From a bacterium (GTDB taxonomy: Bacteria; AUK180), in contig JAUXGM010000113.1 in the NCBI GenBank assembly GCA_030622125.1, positions 1 to 7,043 of the forward strand: a DNA stretch of 7,043 nt, given 5' to 3'. The notes under the pieces were generated by a model, which was given only the letters and a program-made list of their open reading frames with translations, was not told the origin of the DNA and did no database searches. This document shows positions 1-4,828 of this stretch, one piece after another; the first letter of the stretch is position 1; each line of letters opens with the position of its first letter. The translations under genes were made by a program, and so were the position numbers.

Positions 1-30
1 AACTGGATTCCCTTGGTAACTGGGTTCACT

Positions 31-51
31 CTTTTTCGCTTTGCGAAAAGG
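31..51. repeat. Small hairpin near the left edge
   Basis: TTTTCGC (33-39) pairs with GCGAAAA (43-49) around a TTT loop. One wobble pair and one extra pair (32/50, 31/51) can be added. It is followed at once by GGGGTGCCCC (50-59), itself a short palindrome. No T-run follows on either strand, so it is not an obvious intrinsic terminator. Its role is unknown. Confidence 0.5.
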
Positions 52-93
52 GGTGCCCCACTTTGACATTGATGCTATTGTTTTTTTTGTTTT

Positions 94-148
94 CGGGGTT
101 TAATATTATTTTTTACTAACCCCGTTAGAAATTTTATTTTTAACGGGG
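94..148. repeat. Overlapping alternative hairpins (CCCCGTTA/TAACGGGG)
   Basis: Positions 120-131 pair with 137-148 (core CCCCGTTA/TAACGGGG, 12 pairs with one G-T wobble) around a 5-nt loop. The same 5' arm can instead pair upstream: CGGGGTT at 94-100 with AACCCCG at 118-124. The two stems exclude each other, as in an attenuator. There is no adjacent gene or leader ORF to regulate, so repeat decay is the simpler reading. Confidence 0.5.
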
Positions 149-208
149 CTAACCTCAAACCCCAAATTTCAAATCTTAAATCTTCTTTCCTTATTTCCTT
201 ATTGCCTT
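100..208. repeat. Composite intergenic repeat module, copy A
   Basis: First copy of a three-part module, in order: a TTAATATT-poly-T-ACTAAC block (100-120), a CTCAAACCCCAAATT block (152-174) and CCTTATTTCCTTATTGCCTT (189-208). The same three blocks recur in the same order at 321-469. The 23-bp middle block differs by one base between copies and the last 20-bp block is identical. Between blocks one and two this copy carries the CCCCGTTA/TAACGGGG hairpin, which copy B lacks. Confidence 0.6.
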
Positions 209-254
209 GGCTATATTGTTCTCGGATGGTCTATCGTTATCTAATGTAGGGTCC

Positions 255-299
255 GGGACACATCTCAACAAAAAAAATCAGTTTGATGAGGTATGTCCC
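255..299. repeat. Imperfect palindrome, REP-like
   Basis: GGGACACATCTC (255-266) can pair with GAGGTATGTCCC (288-299): 12 positions with one mismatch and one G-T wobble, around a 21-nt A-rich loop. The GC-rich outer ends and AT-rich loop resemble extragenic palindromes mobilised by REP-associated transposases, but that link is only inferred. In the minus orientation the T-run falls inside the loop, not after the stem, so this is not a standard terminator. Confidence 0.45.
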
Positions 300-320
300 T
301 CTTTTTATGGGGAGCGGAGA

Positions 321-469
321 TTAATATTGTTTTACTTTCTAACTTCAAACCTCAAACCCCAAATTCCAAATGGGTCGTTCACGAACGACCCCTACGGCTT
401 TTTTCCTTACTCATTAACCCATCAACTCATTCACTCATACACCCATTTACCTTATTTCCTTATTGCCTT
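321..469. repeat. Composite intergenic repeat module, copy B
   Basis: Second copy of the module seen at 100-208. It holds TTAATATTG-poly-T-ACTTTCTAAC (321-343), the CTCAAACCCCAAATT block (349-371) and CCTTATTTCCTTATTGCCTT (450-469). Between the second and third blocks it carries material that copy A lacks: a perfect 9-bp-arm inverted repeat (372-391) and degenerate CATTAACCC/CATCAACTC words (410-446). Conserved frame blocks with different inserted hairpins suggest a modular repeat family, not simple duplication. Confidence 0.6.
372..391. repeat. Perfect inverted repeat, 9-bp arms
   Basis: GGGTCGTTC (372-380) and GAACGACCC (383-391) are exact reverse complements separated by AC; a real hairpin would probably use 8 pairs with a 4-nt loop. 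CTACGGC and six T (399-404) follow on the plus strand, which superficially resembles a plus-strand terminator, but no plus-strand gene precedes it. It sits inside repeat module B and is more GC-rich than its surroundings. Confidence 0.55.
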
Positions 470-470
470 A

Positions 471-1778
471 TTACCTTCTTTTCTGGTGCTCTGGTGCACT
501 ATGATTTGTTTTTTTTCGTAAAAATGTTACCCATTCCTGATGATAGGTATTTGGGAACATATCAAACCCAATAAGTGAGTCAATATAATAATCATTGATA
601 AAAAGTTTCAGATCGGAAAGCAACGCAGGCGGATTACAGGACACATAAACAATATAAGGACTTTTCAGCTTCTTTATGTTATTAAATAGATACGGCTTTG
701 GATTTGTTCGTGGAGGGTCAAGAATAACCAGATCCGGGCGTGCCTTAGCTGCATTTATGTAGGTAAGTGCAGACGCAACACTTTTTTCATAATAACTAAC
801 ATCTTTATGATCTTTGAGTGTTCCTCTTATATCGTTAATTGCATAAGGAGAACTTTCAACCACTGTTATTTTATTGAAATATTTTTGAAGGTATCCCGAA
901 AAAAATCCTATACCGGCATAAAGATCCAGTAATTTTCCACCAATGTCTTTCAATTCAATATAATTTTTTATTGTTTCTGCTATCTTATATGCTATATCAC
1001 CGTTTGCCTGAAAAAAAGATGCCGGATAAAATTTAAATTCCTTTTCACCGATATTCTTGATCAATTTCCTGCCACCAACAACAAAATTAGCCTTTTCTAA
1101 ATCACTTATAACAAAGGATATAACTCCAAGCTGCTTAATTATCTTAGTTACCCTTTTTTTAATATCAGCATTTGCACCATAAATGAAAAAATGAATTCCG
1201 ATGCCGTTATCCCCTTCTACAATCTCCACTTCTTTTAATCTTTTTGAAAGCCGCCCTGATTTTTCTACAATTGCATTGAATCGCTTTATAACCTTATTTA
1301 TTCCATCAGTAACAACGGGGCAATTATTTATCGCAACAAGCTTATTCGACCGCAATTTTGAATAACTTAAAAAACCATCCCTATTTATTTTCAACTTAGT
1401 TCGCAACCGGTATCCAAGTTCTTTTTCAGAGGGAATAAAGGCTGTTTGCTCTATCTTCAAACCTTCTCTTTTTAACATTTCGTTAAGAAGATCATTTTTA
1501 ATTTTTACTTGATTTTTATAAGATATGTCACCGTAAGTACATCCGCCACATTTCCAAAAATGAGGGCAGAATACCCTTCTATCCCGATAAGATGATTTTT
1601 CAACTATCTTTTTGATCTTTGCAAAGGTATAACTGCTTTTCTCATCTTTTTCCTTAACTATAACAAGATCCCCTGGAATTCCATATTCTACAAGCATTTT
1701 TTTTGAAATTTTATCTGTATAACCTATGCCGTAAATGCCGTAAGATGAGTTTTTTATTTTAACTTCGTTCTCTTTCAC
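471..1778 (-). CDS. 23S rRNA (uracil-C5)-methyltransferase, RlmD/TrmA family
   Basis: SAM-dependent enzyme that methylates C5 of a uracil in RNA, in the cytoplasm; rRNA (RlmD-like) is likelier than tRNA because it has both a TRAM domain and an iron-sulfur motif. I chose GTG at 1778, giving 435 aa: it overlaps the sppA TGA as GTGA and places a TRAM domain (about residues 5-60) at the N-terminus. The frame stays open to an ATG at 1865, but that would put 29 unrelated residues inside sppA. 4Fe-4S cysteines are C71, C77, C80 and probably C153. The SAM motif LLDLYAGIGFF is at 283-293, DPPR at 354-357, the nucleophile Cys381 in VSCNP and a probable general base Glu415 in FDMFPNTYHQEW. The family domain ends near residue 420; the last ~15 residues are read from repeat DNA. 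RlmD versus RlmCD specificity cannot be told from sequence. No internal start has a good Shine-Dalgarno, so translation probably depends on coupling. Confidence 0.9.
   Translation of the reverse strand: MKENEVKIKNSSYGIYGIGYTDKISKKMLVEYGIPGDLVIVKEKDEKSSYTFAKIKKIVEKSSYRDRRVFCPHFWKCGGCTYGDISYKNQVKIKNDLLNEMLKREGLKIEQTAFIPSEKELGYRLRTKLKINRDGFLSYSKLRSNKLVAINNCPVVTDGINKVIKRFNAIVEKSGRLSKRLKEVEIVEGDNGIGIHFFIYGANADIKKRVTKIIKQLGVISFVISDLEKANFVVGGRKLIKNIGEKEFKFYPASFFQANGDIAYKIAETIKNYIELKDIGGKLLDLYAGIGFFSGYLQKYFNKITVVESSPYAINDIRGTLKDHKDVSYYEKSVASALTYINAAKARPDLVILDPPRTNPKPYLFNNIKKLKSPYIVYVSCNPPALLSDLKLFINDYYIDSLIGFDMFPNTYHQEWVTFLRKKTNHSAPEHQKRR
482..497. repeat. 8-bp tandem duplication in the methyltransferase 3' end
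   Basis: TCTGGTGC occurs twice head to tail at 482-489 and 490-497. On the coding strand it reads GCACCAGA twice and gives part of the SAPEHQ tail of the methyltransferase. It marks where coding sequence passes into the intergenic repeat mosaic. Confidence 0.6.
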
Positions 1779-2722
1779 ATCATATATAACAGACGAAATT
1801 CTTCCGTAACAGAATTTTTTAATTTTGTTACTCCTTCGCCAATATTTTCCAATAAAAATGACCATTTATGCTTTTTTGGTTCCCTCACGATCTTAACCTT
1901 GATCTTTAACTCTTTTTCAATAAATTTAATACAATCCTGCATATCACCGATCTGATCTGCGAAACCCAGTTTAACCGCTTCATTGCCGAGAATGATCTGT
2001 CCCTGTGCATATTTTTCAATATACTTTTTTACATCACTTTCGGTCTTTAATTCAGGGTGAAGTTTTTTTATCTTTTCGCTCCTTCCTTTAATAACAATAT
2101 TGAGAAATATCTGATGGGTATCATCCACAAGTTTCTGAATATAGTCTCTTTCTTCCTTTGTCATATCCCTTGCCGGATTTCCAATATCTTTATATTTGCC
2201 ACTTTTAAAGGTGTTTACATCCATCTTTAAAAATTTATAAAGTTCCTTCAAGTTGGTCATTTGAATAATAACACCTATTGAAGCGGTCAAAGTAGTATTT
2301 TCTGTAAATATTTCATCCGCTGCCGAGGAAATAAAGTACCCGCCGGATGCACAGAGTCCACCCATTACTACATAGATATTTTTACCCTTTTCTTTGGCAT
2401 GTATAAGTGCTCTGTATATTTCCTCTGTTGAACCAACAGATCCTCCCGGTGAATTTATGTAGAGAATAATTGCTTTGAGCTTATCATTTTTGGCAAATTT
2501 GTTGATATTTTTTACCTTGTTCTCTGATTTCATTATTGCACCGTTAATTTTAATCAGTCCAACATTACCATCAGTTGACAGGGTTTTAAATGAGGAAAAA
2601 CTTTTCCTTGACATCCCTCTACCTAAATTACTCATTGTAATTGAAATAACTACACACATCAAAAGAAAAAAGAGCAGTACTATTCCAAGTATGATCGGAC
2701 CATTGTCTCTCTTCTCGCTCAT
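1775..2722 (-). CDS. sppA: Signal peptide peptidase SppA, short (36K) form, S49 family
   Basis: Membrane-anchored serine protease that degrades cleaved signal peptides and other membrane-bound peptides. The 315-aa length matches the short single-domain type found in Bacillus and many other bacteria, not the tandem-domain E. coli form. A single transmembrane anchor spans about residues 9-30. YINSPGGSV (88-96) is the oxyanion region. The nucleophile is Ser126 in CASGGYF and the general base is Lys178 in KSGKYKDIG; their 52-residue spacing equals the Ser147/Lys199 spacing of B. subtilis SppA. The ATG at 2720-2722 follows a strong AGGAGGT with 6-nt spacing. The stop overlaps the downstream methyltransferase start (GTGA). 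The gene is separated from the upstream carbonic-anhydrase-like gene only by the 251-bp mobile element, so it was probably once tightly coupled to it. Confidence 0.94.
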   Translation of the reverse strand: MSEKRDNGPIILGIVLLFFLLMCVVISITMSNLGRGMSRKSFSSFKTLSTDGNVGLIKINGAIMKSENKVKNINKFAKNDKLKAIILYINSPGGSVGSTEEIYRALIHAKEKGKNIYVVMGGLCASGGYFISSAADEIFTENTTLTASIGVIIQMTNLKELYKFLKMDVNTFKSGKYKDIGNPARDMTKEERDYIQKLVDDTHQIFLNIVIKGRSEKIKKLHPELKTESDVKKYIEKYAQGQIILGNEAVKLGFADQIGDMQDCIKFIEKELKIKVKIVREPKKHKWSFLLENIGEGVTKLKNSVTEEFRLLYMM

Positions 2723-2728
2723 AATATT

Positions 2729-2735
2729 ACCTCCT
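2729..2735 (-). promoter_or_regulatory. sppA ribosome binding site, abutting the mobile element
   Basis: AGGAGGT on the minus strand, 6 nt before the sppA ATG. It overlaps the TAG (2734-2736) that ends the relic transposase frame, forming TAGGAGG, the same stop/Shine-Dalgarno fusion seen at 3928-3934. The left end of the element (2740) lies only four bases upstream, so the insertion left this site intact. Confidence 0.8.
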
Positions 2736-2922
2736 ATTTTTGGGGACGGTGGAGAACTATCGCCACGTATGAATTTTCACCTTTTCCCAAAAAATTATTT
2801 CTTATTATTTTATTTACATAATTTTCAGATTTATTAATGGCTCTGGAAATTTCAGCTCCCGAAAAACCTAAAATAATGTGATAGTAATGATCAGGTAAAT
2901 CTATTCTTGCTTGCCGTGCCAT
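2734..2922 (-). pseudogene. Internally deleted Y1/RAYT-type transposase relic
   Basis: A 62-residue frame. It begins MARQARIDLPDHYYHII, the typical start of IS200-like REP-associated (Y1_Tnp, HUH) transposases, then jumps at about residue 17-18 (near 2871) to GFSGAEISRAINKSENYV, which resembles the C-terminal helix-turn-helix region of the longer members. The whole catalytic middle, including the HUH motif and the nucleophile Tyr, is absent, so it cannot transpose itself. It starts 8 bp after the upstream gene's stop with only a weak GTGAG upstream. Its last codons run through the left inverted repeat and end on a host TAG that overlaps the sppA Shine-Dalgarno. If translated at all, it may matter only as a coupling ORF for sppA. 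Confidence 0.75.
2740..2769 (+). repeat. Left terminal inverted repeat of the element
   Basis: Begins TTGGGGACGG. Over 30 bp it matches the reverse complement of 2961-2990 except at positions 11, 20, 25 and 28 of the repeat. On the minus strand it codes YVAIVLHRPQ, the C-terminus of the transposase relic. Confidence 0.85.
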
Positions 2923-2930
2923 ATTAATAT

Positions 2931-3476
2931 CTACTCACTTTTATCCGTTTTTATTTCAGATAAGTTGCGAAAGTTCTCCTCCGTCCCCAATTTTTGATAA
3001 TGAATTGCGGACTTTAGAAGTTTTTTCTTTTCGTTTATGGTGATTTTTCGGACAATTTTTCCCGGCATACCGACAACCAATGAATCATCAGGTACCACCT
3101 GCCTTTCCAAAACAAGAGCACCGGCTGCAACAACACAATGTTTTCCTATCTTTGCACCGGAAAGAATTATCGCACCCATACCGATAAGTGAACCATCGCC
3201 TATTTTACATCCGTGAAGTATTGCATTGTGTCCAACCGTAACATTATCACCAACAATTAAATTATCTGGCGGATAATCGACATGACAGGTAACATTATCC
3301 TGAATATTTGTATTTTCACCAATCACGATACTCTCTATATCGCCTCGTAAAACAGCGTTGTACCAGATATTTGCACCTTTTTTTAGATGAACATTTCCAA
3401 TGATCTGAGCACCTTCCGCTATAAAGACATTCTTTTCAATTCTCGGACTAATTGATTTGTATTTAATAATAGCCAT
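2931..3476 (-). CDS. Gamma-carbonic-anhydrase-like hexapeptide protein
   Basis: A 181-aa left-handed beta-helix protein of the gamma-CA/YrdA/PaaY group, probably a cytoplasmic trimer with metal at subunit interfaces. Hexapeptide-type repeats (ENVFIAEGAQIIGNV, IVIGENTNIQDNV, LIVGDNVTVGHNAIL, KIGDGSLIGMGAII) run from about residue 14 to 125. The three metal ligands are His65, His83 and His88; the last two keep the 5-residue spacing of archaeal Cam (His117/His122). The N-terminal acidic loop of true Cam is absent, so carbonic anhydrase activity is uncertain; some relatives act as acyltransferases or scaffolds. Its ATG overlaps the preceding TAA by one base (TAATG), with only a weak A-rich upstream sequence. 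The helical tail ends naturally near residue 162; residues 163-181 are encoded by the inserted element. The ancestral protein was probably about 163 aa. Confidence 0.9.
   Translation of the reverse strand: MAIIKYKSISPRIEKNVFIAEGAQIIGNVHLKKGANIWYNAVLRGDIESIVIGENTNIQDNVTCHVDYPPDNLIVGDNVTVGHNAILHGCKIGDGSLIGMGAIILSGAKIGKHCVVAAGALVLERQVVPDDSLVVGMPGKIVRKITINEKKKLLKSAIHYQKLGTEENFRNLSEIKTDKSE
2961..2990 (-). repeat. Right terminal inverted repeat, coding inside the upstream gene
   Basis: Reverse-complement partner of 2740-2769. On the minus strand it is read in frame as LGTEENFRNL, residues 163-172 of the carbonic-anhydrase-like protein, so the element end has become host coding sequence. Confidence 0.85.
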
Positions 3477-3922
3477 TATTTTTCTTTGTTCAAATTTTTA
3501 ATAATATCATCTGAATGCCTAAGCCGACAAACAAGAGTTCTAATAATATTTTCATAGAATTTTTGTGCTATTGCAGGATTTTTCTTTGCGAATAGATCAA
3601 ATTTTAACTTTCTAATAATATAAAGTTCAGAATCATCAGATGTCTTTACAGTTGCAGAATGAAGTTTCCCATCTAAAAAACTCATTTCACCAAAAAAATC
3701 ATCCTTTATTAATTTGACGATTTCAAATTCTTCACCATCAAAATTAAGGCTTATCCTAACGCTGCCTTCTTTGATTATAAAGAGTGCTCTTGTTATCTGT
3801 CCTTCCTCTAATATTGTTTCATCTTTCTTACACTCCTCTATATCGCATATTGAGAGAAATTTATTCTTTTCTTCATCTGTAAAGTCCGTAAAAATCGTGA
3901 TCTCTTTTTCTTCAAATAACAT
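3476..3922 (-). CDS. Stand-alone cyclic-nucleotide-binding-domain protein
   Basis: A 148-aa protein made of one CRP/PKA-type cNMP-binding beta-roll (about residues 10-125) plus C-terminal helices, with no helix-turn-helix, so it is not a CRP/FNR transcription factor. The strands are clear (DETILEEGQITRALFIIKEGSVRI), followed by the phosphate-binding cassette FFGEMSFLDGKLHSATV (76-92). Gly78-Glu79, which contacts the ribose in CRP, is present, but the Arg that normally holds the cyclic phosphate (R-S-A) is His88, so ligand binding may be altered or lost. The ATG at 3920-3922 has a strong AGGAGG that overlaps the stop of the upstream barrel gene. The stop overlaps the start of the carbonic-anhydrase-like gene. 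Its partner and ligand are unknown; a sensory or adaptor role is a guess. Confidence 0.85.
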   Translation of the reverse strand: MLFEEKEITIFTDFTDEEKNKFLSICDIEECKKDETILEEGQITRALFIIKEGSVRISLNFDGEEFEIVKLIKDDFFGEMSFLDGKLHSATVKTSDDSELYIIRKLKFDLFAKKNPAIAQKFYENIIRTLVCRLRHSDDIIKNLNKEK

Positions 3923-3927
3923 ATTTT

Positions 3928-3934
3928 CCTCCTA
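3928..3934 (-). promoter_or_regulatory. Stop codon fused to Shine-Dalgarno (TAGGAGG)
   Basis: The TAG of the barrel gene (3932-3934) overlaps the AGGAGG that serves the cNMP-domain gene, 5 nt before its ATG. The same arrangement appears at 6789-6795 (TAGGAGC) and, across the mobile element, at 2729-2736. It is a recurring coupling device in this operon. Confidence 0.75.
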
Positions 3935-4828
3935 AAACCTATATCCGAAACCAAGCAGGTTGTTAATACCTACAAAATTTCTTTCTATCTGAAATCCATA
4001 GTTTATGGATATTTTATTCTTTTTATATGTTATTCCAAATGAAATATTTTGATTCATTGAACCAACTCCAATATTAAATTTTTTATTTATATCATATTCA
4101 AGTCCAAGTCCATAGTTGAAGTTAGCAGATGGATCATCATCATCTTTGCTTAAAAATATTGAGAAATTACACTGTCCAATGAGTCCTGCTCTTAATTTAT
4201 CGGTAATCCTATATAGAAATGAACTGCCGAAGACAATTGGCTCCGTTTCTTCCAATCCGGTGTCCCATGTAATAACCTGTGCAAGATTATCTACAAAAAT
4301 GCCGATAGAAAATTTTCTTAAAAATACTGTTGCATTCAGTTTTACTCCGTAACCTTCTCCTTTATTTTGATAGTAATCATTGAGAAAATACTTAAATGAT
4401 AATGAAGCACTGACGGGTCTTCTACCGAAACGATACGAAAATCCACCGAAAAATGCGATTCGTGATATTGAAAATTTTGTTCCCGTTTGTGTGCCGAAAC
4501 GGTCTGCTTCTTCAAATCCGGAGATCAAATTATACTTCAAGGCAAAAAATGGGCATACATTGCCTTCCAATCGGGTAGATATGCCAATTTCCGCAATATT
4601 CCTTCCAAATGAAAGAGCACTTCCGGACAAAATAACTCCCCTCTCTTTTATCATCGGCAAAACAGAAGGATTATAGATAATATTTGAAAAATCTCTTTTA
4701 AGAATGAAAGCACCACCTCTTGCAGCAAGATACGGATTGGTCGGATAAGAAAGCCAATCAATTGTTTCCGCATTCAATATAAGTCCGAAACCAATTAGTA
4801 TTCCTATAAGTATTATTTTCTTTTTCAT
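3932..4828 (-). CDS. PorV/PorQ-like (UPF0164) outer-membrane beta-barrel protein
   Basis: A 298-aa protein predicted to be exported and folded in the outer membrane. The signal peptide is residues 1-20, with likely cleavage after LNA. The segment NPYLAARGGAFILKRDFSNI followed by YNPSVLP (residues 31-58) is the family signature seen in PorV/PorQ/UPF0164 proteins, where it usually reads like ARGGA...NPA. The rest is alternating amphipathic strands rich in Gly and aromatics (SISRIAFFGGFSYRF, VSASLSFKYF, FNYGLGLEYDI), and the chain ends GFGYRF with a terminal Phe as in BAM substrates. In type IX secretion PorV carries cargo at the cell surface. This gene overlaps the end of a protease bearing a T9SS-like sorting domain (ATGA), so a shuttle or surface partner role for that protease is a reasonable inference. 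Other family members are lipid-related porins, so the exact job stays open. Confidence 0.75.
   Translation of the reverse strand: MKKKIILIGILIGFGLILNAETIDWLSYPTNPYLAARGGAFILKRDFSNIIYNPSVLPMIKERGVILSGSALSFGRNIAEIGISTRLEGNVCPFFALKYNLISGFEEADRFGTQTGTKFSISRIAFFGGFSYRFGRRPVSASLSFKYFLNDYYQNKGEGYGVKLNATVFLRKFSIGIFVDNLAQVITWDTGLEETEPIVFGSSFLYRITDKLRAGLIGQCNFSIFLSKDDDDPSANFNYGLGLEYDINKKFNIGVGSMNQNISFGITYKKNKISINYGFQIERNFVGINNLLGFGYRF

Larger units (their letters stand above)
1..470. other. Non-coding repeat mosaic downstream of the operon
   Basis: I see no credible gene in this stretch. Open frames on the plus strand here (for example 207-521) are low-complexity, translate T-rich and C-rich repeat text, lack a Shine-Dalgarno and resemble no family. 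The region holds poly-T runs (81-88), a two-copy composite repeat module (100-208 and 321-469), at least four inverted repeats (33-49, 120-148, 255-299, 372-391) and degenerate CATTAACCC / CATCAACTCATTCACTC-like short words at 410-446. It lies at the 3' end of the minus-strand operon. No stem followed by a clean T-run in the minus orientation was found, so I do not call a terminator. Confidence 0.75.
2740..2990 (-). mobile_element. 251-bp MITE-like element from a Y1/RAYT transposon
   Basis: Bounded by 30-bp inverted repeats (26/30 matching, outermost bases TTGGGGACGG) and containing a transposase relic that keeps only the two protein ends. This is the structure expected of a non-autonomous derivative made by internal deletion. 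The outer bases beyond 2740 and 2990 do not match each other. A target duplication cannot be judged because both flanks are T/A runs; Y1 elements normally make none. Deleting 2740-2990 on paper lets the upstream gene read Gln-Lys-Lys-TAG, with that TAG overlapping the sppA Shine-Dalgarno, which supports these boundaries. The terminal repeats fit an inverted REP pair better than a DDE-type terminal repeat, given the transposase family. Confidence 0.78.

Noticed and set aside
372-404. Perfect inverted repeat followed by six T as a plus-strand intrinsic terminator
   Set aside because: No plus-strand gene lies upstream, a 7-nt spacer separates stem and T-run, and the element sits inside a repeat module. 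For the minus-strand operon the T-run is on the wrong side.
1-470. CRISPR array or origin-like iterons in the repeat region
   Set aside because: The repeats are two-copy, of unequal kinds and unevenly spaced. There is no regular repeat/spacer unit and no cas, rep or dnaA-type context.
207-574. Plus-strand open frames of about 93-104 codons in the left intergenic region
   Set aside because: They translate repeat and low-complexity DNA, overlap each other in different frames, lack a Shine-Dalgarno, and one runs into the methyltransferase gene antisense.
2475-2837. Plus-strand frame across the start of sppA and the element
   Set aside because: It is antisense to a well-supported sppA, hydrophobic only because of the reverse complement of charged codons, and has no ribosome binding site.
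2737-2993. TTT target-site duplication flanking the element
   Set aside because: Both flanks are T/A homopolymers in the host sequence, so a 3-bp match is uninformative, and Y1-type elements are not expected to produce duplications.
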